From assembly GCA_009684525.1 (NCBI GenBank), contig WKKR01000002.1:310001-374000 (forward strand): 64,000 nt of DNA. Direction: 5' to 3'. The notes under the pieces are model-generated. The model saw only the letters and a list, made by a program, of their open reading frames with translations, was not told the origin of the DNA and ran no database searches. This document shows positions 1 to 10,299 of the stretch, piece by piece. The translations under genes and the position numbers were made by a program. How positions within the stretch are numbered: position 1 is the stretch's first letter; each line of letters starts with the position of its first letter. The stretch is from Geobacter sp. GTDB taxonomy: Bacteria; Desulfobacterota; Desulfuromonadia; Geobacterales; DSM-12255.

Positions 1-1225
1 CAACGAATTCCTGGTCCACATAATTGGTGAGAAACAGGAAGTCGGCGCAGTTTTCCCGCACCGAAAAGATGAAGTCCCGGCCGGTGGCGGTGCCTGCGTC
101 AAAGCGCTTGCGCGTCTCGGCATCCAGAATTCGCTGGTAGTCGTAGGTGAGCTTCCCCTTGTCGGCTTGTTCTTCGATGAACTGGAACAGCCGCATCCCC
201 AGTGCGTAAGGGTTGAGCCCCACGCGAGGCATCGATGTTACCCCGGCATGGACACGGGCGAATTCGACCTCGTGCCCTCTGATCCGTTCGTCTTTCAGGA
301 ACAGGGTTTCGTGCCAGTAGCTCGCCCATCCCTCATTCATGATCTTGGTGCGGATCTGCGGCTGGAAGTAGATCGAGGTCTTGCGTACGACCTCGACCAC
401 CGACTTCATCCACTTGTTTTCATCCCGGTTCAAAAACGGTGAATGTTCCATGAGGTACTGCAAAAGGTCAAGCCGGCCCTGCTGACCCGAACTCTGGCTT
501 TTGGCGAAGACGGCATCGAATTCGGGGTATTTCCTGGTGACCTCGGCAAAGAAGGTATTTTCTCCGAGCTTGCCGAAGTTCTGCATGCATTCGTTGAACC
601 GGTCTACCTCTTTGATGAAGTCGGAGATCTTCACCTGCTTCACCGATTGGATGAAGACGTCGAAATAGTAGTTGAGCCGACGGGACATGGTGTCGGCAGG
701 CTGTCGGTGCAACTGGGAGAGTTCCTGGAAGTAGCCGACCTGGTTGTCGATGCCGCGGGCAAACTCGATGACATAGTCGACCCATCGACCATGTTCGGCC
801 CGCAGGCGCGCGATGAGGCGCTTGTCGGTCAGGGCCTCGCCCGCCAGGTCGAAATCCCAGGTGTGGCGGAAGTAGAGGTTGTTCTGGAAAAAGTCGATAT
901 GGGCCAGCACGTGATAGAAGATCATCACGTTGAGCCAGTCCGGATTGTTGTCGTTGTAGAAGGAGATGGCCGGACGGGTATTGATGACGGTCTCGTAGGG
1001 ATTGCCGGGGTAGAGTTCGTATTTGCCTTTTTCCTTGAGGACCTCAACGTCGTTGACCCAGTAGTCGTAGAGGGTCGGGATCATCATCTTGGGGGAGAGT
1101 TCCAAGAGATCGCGGTTGGTGACGATATATTCCAGCGACTCGTCCTGGAAGCGGAGTCCGGCAGCGCGAGCCCGCTCCTTGCATCCTTCCATGATCTGCT
1201 TGGTATGTTGATCGATGAGTTGCAT
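1..1225 (-). CDS. spoVR: SpoVR family protein (partial, 3' end beyond window)
   Basis: Reading leftward from an ATG at 1225, about 408 residues are visible and the frame is still open at base 1. The N-terminus (MQLIDQHTKQIMEGC) continues through YIVTNRDLLELSPKMMIPTLYDYWVND, a PGNPYETVINTRPAISFYNDNN block and a stretch around TKIMNEGWASYWHETLF, all typical of SpoVR/YcgB proteins. The biochemical role is not known; in spore formers SpoVR is linked to cortex formation, in enterobacteria the YcgB homologue is a general-stress protein. It is the third gene of prkA-yeaH-spoVR, a conserved trio, and lies about 100 bases after yeaH. The ribosome site before 1225 is weak, so the exact start is less certain than the family. 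Confidence 0.9.
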   Translation of the reverse strand, partial: MQLIDQHTKQIMEGCKERARAAGLRFQDESLEYIVTNRDLLELSPKMMIPTLYDYWVNDVEVLKEKGKYELYPGNPYETVINTRPAISFYNDNNPDWLNVMIFYHVLAHIDFFQNNLYFRHTWDFDLAGEALTDKRLIARLRAEHGRWVDYVIEFARGIDNQVGYFQELSQLHRQPADTMSRRLNYYFDVFIQSVKQVKISDFIKEVDRFNECMQNFGKLGENTFFAEVTRKYPEFDAVFAKSQSSGQQGRLDLLQYLMEHSPFLNRDENKWMKSVVEVVRKTSIYFQPQIRTKIMNEGWASYWHETLFLKDERIRGHEVEFARVHAGVTSMPRVGLNPYALGMRLFQFIEEQADKGKLTYDYQRILDAETRKRFDAGTATGRDFIFSVRENCADFLFLTNYVDQEFV

Positions 1226-1241
1226 GATAAGACCCAGGTTG

Positions 1242-1294
1242 AGGTTAAGGTTAAGATTTAGAGAAAGTGGATTCGTCCTTCCTAACCTTAACCT
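1242..1294. repeat. 12-bp inverted repeat between yeaH and spoVR
   Basis: The arms AGGTTAAGGTTA (1242-1253) and TAACCTTAACCT (1283-1294) are perfect reverse complements separated by 29 bases. They lie just upstream of the spoVR start, so the leftward transcript could fold here and affect spoVR translation or mRNA ends. Confidence 0.6.
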
Positions 1295-1320
1295 GTGAGC
1301 GTAGCGAACGAAAACCTTAG

Positions 1321-1347
1321 CCGGAAGCTCATGAAATGAGCTTCCGG
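1321..1347 (-). terminator. Hairpin over the yeaH stop codon (possible attenuator)
   Basis: A perfect 12-bp stem (CCGGAAGCTCAT, loop GAA, ATGAGCTTCCGG) contains the yeaH stop codon. On the leftward strand it is followed after a few bases by a short T stretch (CTAAGGTTTT). That is too weak for a confident intrinsic terminator, but it could attenuate transcription into spoVR or protect a processed 3' end. Confidence 0.45.
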
Positions 1348-2687
1348 ATTCCCTCGATCAGCCGTGCCTCGTCGGCATCGTCTTTCATGACATCAAGTCG
1401 GATGATCTCCGGTTTTTCGTTGAGCAGCCCCGAGGCAAACAGGTACTTTTCCACCTCTGTGCGGCCGGGATTGTAGGGGTGCTCGGCAATGGTGATCCCT
1501 ACCCTGCTGGCATAGGTGAGGATCTTCTTCAGCTCAGGAAGCGCCTCGCTGCCGTCGGTATCCCAATCGTCCCCGTCCGTGCCGTGGAAGACGTAGATAT
1601 TGTAGTCCCGTGCCAGGTTTTCCTTTTCCACGATTTCATTCACCAGCCGATAGGCAGCCGCCACCCTGGTGCCGCCGGCCACCTGCAGGTTGTAGTAGGT
1701 ATGGAAATCGGGGACCTCCCTGGCCTGGTCGTCGTGGAGGATGAAACGTGTTTCAACCTGGCGCTCGTACTGGTAGGTGAGCCAGCTGTAGATGAGGACA
1801 TGCTGGGAGGCTACCAGTTCCGTGGCTTTGCCCGCCATGGAGCCCGAGTAATCCCGGAGGAAAAAGATCATGGCCTGGGATTCGTAATCCAGTTCCCGGG
1901 AGAGGATGCGGTAGACCTTGTCACGTGGAGAGATGAGGAAGCGGGTGGTGTCGATATCGTACAGGTCCGGGGCATTTCCCAGGGCGATGTTGGTTTCGAG
2001 AATCCGCCTGAGCGTGGCCTTCTTGTCCAGAATCTGGCCGAACCCACGGTTCTTGTCGGTCAGTTCATAGGTGTAGCGGGTAAGAGCGCTCTTCTTCCCC
2101 TTGTCCTTGAGATTGGGAAGCTCGAACTTCTCGGTCAGGATCTTGCCAATATCATATGCGCTGGACTCCAGTTCATGGGATTCTCCACCGCCATGTCCGG
2201 CTCCGCCGCCACCCTGGTCTCCTTCGGGGCGGACCGGCTGTTCGCCGATCACCTCGCCTTCTTCGCCGTCGCCACTTCCTCCTGATGCCCCTTCTTCTCC
2301 TGTGGGGCGGATGCGGTCATGGATGAACTTTTCCTCCACCGTGGTGGGGACCACCACGATTTTCGCCTTGTCGCCACGTCCCGGCTTGATCAAACGGCCG
2401 ACACGGATTTTGCGCGGGAATCCATCCTGTTCCCGGCGGCGATCCCGCTCCAGGAGCTCTTCAAGCGAGCCGATACGGGTGGTGTATGACGCCTGTGGTT
2501 CAGATGCCTCCTGCAGGCAGCAGAAATCGTTCAGACCATGGAAGCCGTCTGGTAGCGGCTCTGCGAGCAGCTCCCGCGATTTGTGATGGCCATTGTCCGC
2601 CAGTTCCGCGCGTAGCAGGGCTTCCCGTTCCGGGGAAAGGCCCCGTTGCTTGAGCTGATCGAAGTATGTCTGCAGGGCATCATTCAT
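1329..2687 (-). CDS. yeaH: YeaH/YhbH family protein (DUF444)
   Basis: 452 residues, full length for the DUF444 family. The first half contains a charged, glycine-rich linker (around residues 140-180) and the second half a von Willebrand A-like domain with FLRDYSGSMAGKATELVASQ, a MIDAS-like DxSxS motif. YeaH is co-expressed with the kinase PrkA/YeaG in enterobacteria and is thought to act with it in stress survival; the molecular role is unknown. It sits 41 bases after prkA, so the two are almost certainly co-transcribed. Start ATG at 2687 (MNDALQTYFDQLKQRGLSPE) agrees with family N-termini. Confidence 0.93.
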   Translation of the reverse strand: MNDALQTYFDQLKQRGLSPEREALLRAELADNGHHKSRELLAEPLPDGFHGLNDFCCLQEASEPQASYTTRIGSLEELLERDRRREQDGFPRKIRVGRLIKPGRGDKAKIVVVPTTVEEKFIHDRIRPTGEEGASGGSGDGEEGEVIGEQPVRPEGDQGGGGAGHGGGESHELESSAYDIGKILTEKFELPNLKDKGKKSALTRYTYELTDKNRGFGQILDKKATLRRILETNIALGNAPDLYDIDTTRFLISPRDKVYRILSRELDYESQAMIFFLRDYSGSMAGKATELVASQHVLIYSWLTYQYERQVETRFILHDDQAREVPDFHTYYNLQVAGGTRVAAAYRLVNEIVEKENLARDYNIYVFHGTDGDDWDTDGSEALPELKKILTYASRVGITIAEHPYNPGRTEVEKYLFASGLLNEKPEIIRLDVMKDDADEARLIEGIRKLIS

Positions 2688-2728
2688 AGTGACCGTCGTC
2701 GCCCATTCAGGGCGTAAGGAGTTTCTTT

Positions 2729-4786
2729 CTAGTTTTCATCTTCCTGGGTGCAGAAGTACTCGATGGTTTTTTCAGCACAGGTCCGGCAATAGTGCAACTT
2801 GTTCAGCATGGTTTCGATGATCCGGTCGTAGAGTTTCTGATTCTCCTCGTTGGTCCGGTTGGCCAGCGCCCCGATGAGGCTTCCTGCGCCGGCAATGTCG
2901 CTCTTCAGCCGCACATCGGTAACCGCCTTGACCAGCTCCAGGTTATCCATGAAGTCGTAGGAGGGCTCCACGGAGATTTTCTGGCCATAGATCTTGCGGA
3001 TGGCGGTGCGGAAGGTTTCGCGCTGCTCCTCGGTCTTGAGGCCGAGACGTTCCTCGATGTTCCGCACGAAGCGCTCGTCGATCTTGAGCGCCTTCAGCTT
3101 GCCGGTCTGGGGGTCCTTGTATTTCCAGATCTTGTCCGGGCCCAGGTTTTCAGCATCGATGCCGATGACCATGTTGACATAGTTCATGACATCCTTGCGG
3201 ATGGCAAAGGGCTCGTCCATGTAGGCATTGAACATTTCGGTCATGATCCGTTCGCGGTAGAGCCCTTTGGCGATCTTCAGGTCGTCCAGGTATTTGGCCC
3301 GGTCGCTCGCCTCGACCACGTAGTCGAGGATGACCCGCTCCAGGGCCTTGAAGGTGTCCAGGGCGACCATGCACCTGCCTTCGTTGGTCTCCGAGCTTTC
3401 GGCCATGAGCTGGATGGCCCGTCCCAGGTTCCGCTGGCCGAGACCCTTCTGTCCGAACCGCTTGGTGATGTCCGGTTCCTGGTTGAGGGTGTCGATCACC
3501 TCGGCAAGGGTCTTCATGCTCTTTTCGCCGGCGATTTCGCCGGCAGCCAGCTTCATGGTCTCCACCGGGGTGAGCTTTTCCGAGCGGGGGAGCCGTGAGA
3601 GGACCACGGAGACCGATCCGGCATAGTTCAGGTTCGGGTCCTGGTGCAGTTCTTCGCGGGTGATGGTGGTCTTGGTTTCGCTGCCGATGGCATAACTGGT
3701 CAGCTGCTCCTGCATCCGGTAATTGGTGTTGTGGGAAACGTAACAGATACGGCATCGGTCGATGATGGGGGCCTCTTCCTTTTCGGCAAGGAAGCGGTTG
3801 AATTCCGAGTTGTTGCTGGTGGCGATGATCAGGGTATCGATGGGCCACTTGTAGCCGTCCATTTCGATTACCCGGTTCTGGATGACCCCCAGGTAGACCT
3901 GCACCAGGTCCTTCTTGTTCTTGTAGATCTCGTCGGCAAAGTGGATGCCGCCACCGCCGACCCTGGCCAGGGCGCCGCGCCGCAGATCGAAGCGGTAGGG
4001 GTTGTTGGTATCGGTGATGTGCAGGAGCCGCTGGATCGATTCCTCTCCCAAAAGGTCGACGGCTGACGAGGTGATCTTGTCCTTGGCCGGGTACTTGCCG
4101 GTTATGGTGCCGAGGCTTTCGGAGAGCGGCACTGCCACGATATCGATATGGTTTGTCAGCATATCCTTGATATTGCCGTCGGCATGGATGCGGATGTCGT
4201 TCCAGATGTAATCGCTGCATGCGCCCAGAGGCCGGTAGTTCTCATAAAAGGTATCCAGCGTCTTGTCGGTGAAACCAAAGGTTTTGGCGAGGTAGGCCCT
4301 GGTCTGCGCCTGGTCGGGGAATAGATTCATGGCCAGGATCAAGGGGTCCTCATAGGTCTGGGATTCGATGGTGGCGATCCGGCCGTAACTCCCCAGTTTG
4401 TCCATATTGATGAAACGGAAGGTGTACTTGCGGTTCAATTCCTCGCTGAGGAATTCGCGATAGCGGGAGCAGAGAAACTCGACGAAAAAGGTCTTGCCGT
4501 TGCCGGGCTCGCCGACGAGGACAAAGGCCATTTCTTTGCTGGAGCCTCCTTCGGCGGCATCTTTCACAAAGGAGACGAAGCTGTTTATTTCGTCGAACAT
4601 GCCGATGGGGTGCTTCCTGCCGGTGCGGAAGATCTTGAAGTCGTAGGTGGTTCTGCCGTTTACCACGACCTTTTCGATCTCATGTTCAAGAATCATCCGG
4701 GCTACGCCCTGAAAGGTGTTCTCAAATTTCCGCTTTCCTGCCTTGACCTCTTTCAGGTGATGCTCAAGGGTATGCTGAGCTGGCAT
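2729..4786 (-). CDS. prkA: PrkA/YeaG family serine protein kinase
   Basis: 685 residues from the ATG at 4786. An upstream in-frame start at 4825 exists, but GGAGGG four bases before 4786 and the family-like N-terminus MPAQHTLEHHLKEVK favour the shorter form. The N-terminal AAA-type domain has a P-loop (GEPGNGKTFFVEFL, about residues 90-103) and a Walker B-like HFADE; the C-terminal PrkA domain follows after about residue 400. Family members are ATP-dependent serine kinases or AAA proteases acting in starvation and sporulation. It is first gene of the leftward prkA-yeaH-spoVR operon. No clear promoter is visible in the 100 bases upstream. Confidence 0.95.
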   Translation of the reverse strand: MPAQHTLEHHLKEVKAGKRKFENTFQGVARMILEHEIEKVVVNGRTTYDFKIFRTGRKHPIGMFDEINSFVSFVKDAAEGGSSKEMAFVLVGEPGNGKTFFVEFLCSRYREFLSEELNRKYTFRFINMDKLGSYGRIATIESQTYEDPLILAMNLFPDQAQTRAYLAKTFGFTDKTLDTFYENYRPLGACSDYIWNDIRIHADGNIKDMLTNHIDIVAVPLSESLGTITGKYPAKDKITSSAVDLLGEESIQRLLHITDTNNPYRFDLRRGALARVGGGGIHFADEIYKNKKDLVQVYLGVIQNRVIEMDGYKWPIDTLIIATSNNSEFNRFLAEKEEAPIIDRCRICYVSHNTNYRMQEQLTSYAIGSETKTTITREELHQDPNLNYAGSVSVVLSRLPRSEKLTPVETMKLAAGEIAGEKSMKTLAEVIDTLNQEPDITKRFGQKGLGQRNLGRAIQLMAESSETNEGRCMVALDTFKALERVILDYVVEASDRAKYLDDLKIAKGLYRERIMTEMFNAYMDEPFAIRKDVMNYVNMVIGIDAENLGPDKIWKYKDPQTGKLKALKIDERFVRNIEERLGLKTEEQRETFRTAIRKIYGQKISVEPSYDFMDNLELVKAVTDVRLKSDIAGAGSLIGALANRTNEENQKLYDRIIETMLNKLHYCRTCAEKTIEYFCTQEDEN

Positions 4787-4885
4787 ACGTCCCTCCGTCG
4801 TGCAGTTCCTGGGATGAGTTCGCAACTTGTTTAGAAATTATTCACCTTCATCTCCTTTTTGCAAGCCCTGGCAGCCAGAATTATT

Positions 4886-4928
4886 GGGAAAAAACAAAAG
4901 GGAGCGGATCCTCGGATCCGCTCCCTTT
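4886..4928 (-). terminator. Intrinsic terminator downstream of groEL
   Basis: A perfect 15-bp stem (4897-4911 with 4914-4928, loop TC). On the leftward strand it is followed directly by a T-rich run (TTTTGTTTTTT, 4886-4896). It closes the groES-groEL operon and separates it from prkA. Confidence 0.93.
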
Positions 4929-4974
4929 GCGTGTGCGCTAAAGCAACGTGTTGTTTAACCGGGGTTTGTTCCGG

Positions 4975-6645
<1,671 letters not shown>

Positions 6646-6794
6646 TTAATTCTGGCAGAAGCTGAAACGCGACACAGCAAAATGTACCAGCTGCAAGGCA
6701 GCGCAAGGGTTGAATCGCGAGGCGTACCTGGAAGGTACATTGAGTGGTTCGGCCCGTAGCGCAACGCCGCAGATGGTCATTTGGCGAAGTCGCC

Positions 6795-7082
6795 TTATTC
6801 CATGATGCCCAGGATGTCGTCTTCCCGCATGATGAGGAATTCCTCTCCCTCAACCTTGATTTCGGTGCCGGCATATTTGCCGAACAGCACCTTGTCGCCG
6901 GCTTTCACGTCGATGGGGATGATCTTGCCGTCTTCGGTCTTTTTGCCGTTGCCAACTGCTACGACTTCACCCTTTTGCGGCTTCTCCTTGGCGGTTTCGG
7001 GGATGAAGATTCCGCCTGCGGTCTTGCTCTCCTCTTCAAGCCTCTTGACGATGATGCGGTCCTGCAATGGTCTCAGTTTCAT
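6795..7082 (-). CDS. groES: Co-chaperonin GroES (Hsp10)
   Basis: 95 residues starting [18 protein letters not shown]; the mobile-loop segment ([17 protein letters not shown]) and roof region match GroES. The ATG at 7082 is preceded by AAAGGAG, so an upstream in-frame start at 7139 (which would run into the CIRCE operator) is not used. GroES caps the GroEL ring. It is first gene of the groESL operon. Confidence 0.98.
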   Translation of the reverse strand: MKLRPLQDRIIVKRLEEESKTAGGIFIPETAKEKPQKGEVVAVGNGKKTEDGKIIPIDVKAGDKVLFGKYAGTEIKVEGEEFLIMREDDILGIME

Positions 7083-7132
7083 GCGTGTACATCTCCTTTC
7101 ATTGAGTGAATAAATTGTTTGGTGGAAAAAAA

Positions 7133-7159
7133 TTAGCACTCATGGATGGTGAGTGCTAA
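7133..7159 (-). promoter_or_regulatory. CIRCE operator of groESL (HrcA binding site)
   Basis: A perfect TTAGCACTC-N9-GAGTGCTAA element. It lies immediately downstream of the groES promoter, in the 5' untranslated region, where bound HrcA (encoded at 12946-13977) would block transcription. Confidence 0.97.
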
Positions 7160-7169
7160 TACGAGAGCC

Positions 7170-7198
7170 AATATAACCACCCCTCTCTAAAAAATCAA
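7170..7198 (-). promoter_or_regulatory. groESL promoter (sigma-70 type)
   Basis: Leftward -35 TTGATT (7193-7198) and -10 TATATT (7170-7175) with a 17-bp spacer. The predicted start site is about ten bases before the CIRCE element, the standard arrangement for HrcA repression. Confidence 0.8.
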
Positions 7199-7215
7199 GG
7201 GCCTTGTCGAAAAAA

Positions 7216-7782
7216 TTATTTTCGGTTGGCGAGGGCGGTGATGACCTTGCTGGCGAGTTCGCGGGCCAGTCTTCGAGCCAGTTTCAGTTTTTCCTTTTCC
7301 AGGGTCGACTGATCATGGTCGAAGAAACCGTCCAGTGGGAGAAAGACCTCAAAAGTGGGGGCAGTCTTGCCCGGTTCGGTGAGGGATATTCTTGAACGGA
7401 TGCGGAGTTCGGTCTGGCAGCATCCGGAGTTTTCGACATAACTCCAGAGTTCGCCGCTCAGGTAGGTCTGCTTGGCCAGCCATTCCTTGTCGACGTCGCC
7501 GAGATCGCCCTTGATGATTTCGAAGAGATGGATGCCGGCTTGGTCCCTCTTTTCGTTGAGAACATCCACCAGTTCGTTGAAGACGGTCTCCTGAAGGTCG
7601 GCAGGCACGAGCGTGCTGCTGAAGGGGATGACATAGACCGTTTCGAGCTCTGCCGGCGGCTTGAAGTCAGGTTTGACCTCGACGCGGGGACGGGGGCCGC
7701 AGCCGCCCAGCAGCAGGAGGAGCATGGCAATGACGAGCAACGGGCATATCCTGAGCAGCATGGTACAGCGACTTTTTACCAT
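7216..7782 (-). CDS. Putative lipoprotein of unknown function
   Basis: 188 residues from the ATG at 7782. The N-terminus MVKSRCTMLLRICPLLVIAMLLLLLGGC is a lipoprotein signal with lipobox LGGC; the mature protein starts at the cysteine before GPRPRVEVKP. The rest is a soluble domain (VYVIPFSSTLVPADLQETVFNELVDVL) resembling outer-membrane lipoproteins involved in envelope homeostasis, but I cannot name a family. The ATG overlaps the last codons of the upstream DUF507 gene, implying translational coupling. An ATG at 7761 is an alternative start. Confidence 0.75.
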   Translation of the reverse strand: MVKSRCTMLLRICPLLVIAMLLLLLGGCGPRPRVEVKPDFKPPAELETVYVIPFSSTLVPADLQETVFNELVDVLNEKRDQAGIHLFEIIKGDLGDVDKEWLAKQTYLSGELWSYVENSGCCQTELRIRSRISLTEPGKTAPTFEVFLPLDGFFDHDQSTLEKEKLKLARRLARELASKVITALANRK

Positions 7783-8048
7783 TTCCTCTTTGCCATCTCT
7801 TCCTGGAAGAATTTCTGGTACAGCACTTCCCAATCGCGGCTGCCCGGGACCTTTGCCTGCGCATAGGACGCGAGTTTTTTCCTGACCACGCCATCCACTT
7901 CCTCATTAACAGAGAAATAGCCGGTCAGCGACTGCTTGATCAAGGCCAGTGCCCGGGCTTCGTCGGGGAAATCGGCCAGGTCGTCCCCCCAGATCTTGTC
8001 CATGATCTTGTGGGCCAGGTGGGATATCCGGTCTTCGCTTATTTTCAT
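7776..8048 (-). CDS. DUF507 family protein (second copy)
   Basis: 90 residues, MKISEDRISHLAHKIMDKIWGDD, all-helical and without signal or membrane segment. It resembles the DUF507 family, small proteins of unknown function mostly found in delta-proteobacteria and Aquificae, frequently as adjacent pairs. Here the other copy lies 70 bases upstream. Its end overlaps the lipoprotein start. Confidence 0.8.
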   Translation of the reverse strand: MKISEDRISHLAHKIMDKIWGDDLADFPDEARALALIKQSLTGYFSVNEEVDGVVRKKLASYAQAKVPGSRDWEVLYQKFFQEEMAKRKW

Positions 8049-8118
8049 ATGGTTCCCCGTGGGTGTTCGTGGCGTTCTGCGTATGGCAGGGCTGCTGCAA
8101 GGCGTGCCCCGGTACCGG

Positions 8119-8403
8119 TCAAAGGACGATCTTGCGTTCTTTTGCCAGTTTTTCCTTGATCATCCTGAGCATCTTGTGGCGGTCGATCTCTCCGCCACCC
8201 CCGGTAGCGCGAAGGGTCTTTTCCAGAAGCGCCTCGGCGTCCTTTTCCAGGGAGTCCTCAGCCTTCAGGTCGGCAGTAATGGCTGCCCGGATAGCGGTCA
8301 GGATGCTGCCGCGCTCAGCTTTGAGCTGCACCAGTCCGCTCTGGGAAAGGTCGTTCATGACCTTCTCGGCGATCCGCGCTACTTGTTCGTCCTTGAGATG
8401 CAT
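8119..8403 (-). CDS. DUF507 family protein (first copy)
   Basis: 94 residues, MHLKDEQVARIAEKVMNDLSQSGLV, with the same layout as the following protein (short helical N-terminus with I/V-A-x-K/H pattern, charged middle, C-terminal KEKLAKERKIVL). Function unknown. It is part of the leftward run after dnaJ. Confidence 0.8.
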   Translation of the reverse strand: MHLKDEQVARIAEKVMNDLSQSGLVQLKAERGSILTAIRAAITADLKAEDSLEKDAEALLEKTLRATGGGGEIDRHKMLRMIKEKLAKERKIVL

Positions 8404-8499
8404 GATGATCCTTTTCCCGCAGGGGATGACGTTCCGGTGTTATTGTACAGATTCCGTTGCCAATTGCAACGCGTCTGCTGCAGCCTCTTTGTCCGTGGA

Positions 8500-9078
8500 C
8501 TAGAGGCGGTCGAGGTACGCCTTGGCTTCTGCTGCGAGTTCGGGCGAATCAAGCAGCACGGAGAGCTCGTTGTTGTGCAGCAGGGCGCTCTGGGTGAGGT
8601 TGTGGCTGCCAAGATAGACGTAACGGCTGTCGATGATGGCTACCTTGGTGTGGGTGGTTGTCCGCGGTGAATCGAAAAAGACCTTGATGCCTGCGCGACT
8701 CAGGATGGCTGCGGTACGGTGATTGCTTTCGTTGAGAGAGCTCCGGTTGTCGCCGGATTCCCGTTCCAGCAGCACGGTCACATCTACTCCGCGTTTTTTC
8801 GCACGGGTCAGCTCCTCGGCAATACGCAGGGGCAGGTTGCTACGGGCATCGGTTGTCTTGAAAAGGAAATAGGAAAAGACGATGCTGGTGCGTGCCGAAC
8901 GGACACCCTGGAGAAGGGCTTCGGAAAATTCCCGGTTCCGGAGCAGGGTTGTGCGGGTGGCAAAGGTTCCTGCAACGGCAATATCGCAGGTCAGTGCGCA
9001 GGCGAGCAGTAGCATGACCGCCCGGCGAATAACCGGTTGCAGGCGGCCTGCGCCCGTTGATCCGGCAATGGAGATCAC
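8500..9078 (-). CDS. Phospholipase D-like (single HKD) exported protein
   Basis: 192 residues. A hydrophobic N-terminal segment ([17 protein letters not shown]) looks like a signal peptide; the rest matches the PLD/nuclease superfamily with one HKD motif, [21 protein letters not shown], as in Nuc/EndA-type nucleases that work as homodimers. The start is GTG at 9078, overlapping the dnaJ stop as GTGA, so translation is probably coupled to dnaJ; an ATG at 9015 is a possible internal start. It could cleave phosphodiesters in nucleic acid or lipid in the periplasm; the substrate cannot be told. Confidence 0.85.
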   Translation of the reverse strand: MISIAGSTGAGRLQPVIRRAVMLLLACALTCDIAVAGTFATRTTLLRNREFSEALLQGVRSARTSIVFSYFLFKTTDARSNLPLRIAEELTRAKKRGVDVTVLLERESGDNRSSLNESNHRTAAILSRAGIKVFFDSPRTTTHTKVAIIDSRYVYLGSHNLTQSALLHNNELSVLLDSPELAAEAKAYLDRL

Positions 9079-10199
9079 TTCAGGATATCCATGACCTTGT
9101 CGAAGAAGCCCTTCCGCATGGGGTGCACATCCTCACCGCTGATGCGGGCGAATTCCTCCAGGAGGTCGCGCTGCTGCCGGTTGAGGTTGGTCGGGGTCTC
9201 AACCCGCATGATCACCAGCTGGTCGCCACGGCCATAACCCTGCAGGACCGGAATCCCCTTGCTGCGGAGACGGAAGATCCTTCCCGATTGCGTCCCTTCG
9301 GGGATCTTCAGGGAGACTTGCCCTTCCAGAGTCGGTATCTCGATCTCACAGCCCAGGGCTGCCTGGGTGAAGCTGATAGGGATTTCGCAGAGGACGTCGT
9401 TCCCCTCGCGGGTAAAGAGCGGATGCTCCTTGACGTTGATCAGGACATAGAGATCGCCGTTGGGGCCTCCCTTGGTTCCCTGGCCCCCCTCGCCGGACAG
9501 CTTGAGCCGGTTGCCCGTCTCCACACCGGGAGGAACCTTGACGGAAAGGGTCTTGGAATCCTTGACGCTGCCGGTTCCGCGGCAGGTGGCGCAGGGGCTG
9601 TCAACGACCCGGCCTTCCCCGTTGCAGTGGTTGCAGGTCCTGCTTACGCTGAAAAAGCCCTGCTGGAATCTGACTTGCCCGGCACCGCGACAGGTGGGGC
9701 AGGTCTTGGGCTCGGTGCCCGGTTTGGCGCCGGAACCGCCGCAGGTGGCGCAACGTTTGGCATAGGGGACATCGATCTTTGTTTCCAGCCCGTTGGCGGC
9801 GTCCTCGAACTTGATGTCCAGGGTGTACTGCAGGTCGTCGCCACGTCTGCCGCGGCTCCGCTGACGACCGTCTCCGCCGAAGATATCGCCGAAGATGTCG
9901 GAAAAGATGTCACTGAAGGGGGTACCTGCGCCGAAACCGAAACCGCCTCCCGAGAAACCGCCCGCATTGACCCCGGCATGGCCGAACTGGTCGTACTGAG
10001 CCCGCTTCTGGGCATCAGAGAGGACTTCATAAGCCTCGGAGAGCTCTTTGAATTTGTCCTCTGCCGCCTTGTCTCCCGGGTTTTTGTCCGGATGGAACTG
10101 GATCGCCAGTTTGCGGTAGGCCTTCTTGATCTCGATGTCCGATGCATTGCGGTGGACTTCGAGCACCTCGTAGTAATCGCGTTTATCTCCGTTGGCCAA
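9075..10199 (-). CDS. dnaJ: Chaperone protein DnaJ (Hsp40)
   Basis: 374 residues from a TTG start at 10199, chosen because AAGGA lies 7 bases upstream and the protein then begins [13 protein letters not shown] like relatives; an ATG-like start further up (10235) lacks support. Visible: J domain with the HPD motif ([10 protein letters not shown]), a Gly/Phe-rich region, four CxxCxGxG zinc repeats ([32 protein letters not shown]) and the C-terminal substrate domain. It stimulates DnaK ATPase. It is last of hrcA-grpE-dnaK-dnaJ. Confidence 0.97.
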   Translation of the reverse strand: MANGDKRDYYEVLEVHRNASDIEIKKAYRKLAIQFHPDKNPGDKAAEDKFKELSEAYEVLSDAQKRAQYDQFGHAGVNAGGFSGGGFGFGAGTPFSDIFSDIFGDIFGGDGRQRSRGRRGDDLQYTLDIKFEDAANGLETKIDVPYAKRCATCGGSGAKPGTEPKTCPTCRGAGQVRFQQGFFSVSRTCNHCNGEGRVVDSPCATCRGTGSVKDSKTLSVKVPPGVETGNRLKLSGEGGQGTKGGPNGDLYVLINVKEHPLFTREGNDVLCEIPISFTQAALGCEIEIPTLEGQVSLKIPEGTQSGRIFRLRSKGIPVLQGYGRGDQLVIMRVETPTNLNRQQRDLLEEFARISGEDVHPMRKGFFDKVMDILK

Positions 10200-10239
10200 G
10201 ATCGTTTCCTTGTCGGGCAAAAGGCAAAAGGCCAAAGGG

Positions 10240-10266
10240 ATAGGGGAGTGAGTGAACCTCCCCTAT
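10240..10266 (-). other. Hairpin in the dnaK-dnaJ gap
   Basis: Arms ATAGGGGAG (10240-10248) and CTCCCCTAT (10258-10266) are perfectly complementary with a 9-base loop. There is no T run, so it looks like an mRNA-processing or stabilising stem rather than a terminator. Confidence 0.6.
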
Positions 10267-10299
10267 TCCTTCAGCCCCGGACCTCAAGCAAAATGTTGG

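Noticed and set aside
4835-4880. Sigma-54-like promoter upstream of prkA (GG and GC doublets)
   Set aside because: The GG and GC are 12 bases apart instead of 10, and no better match was found.
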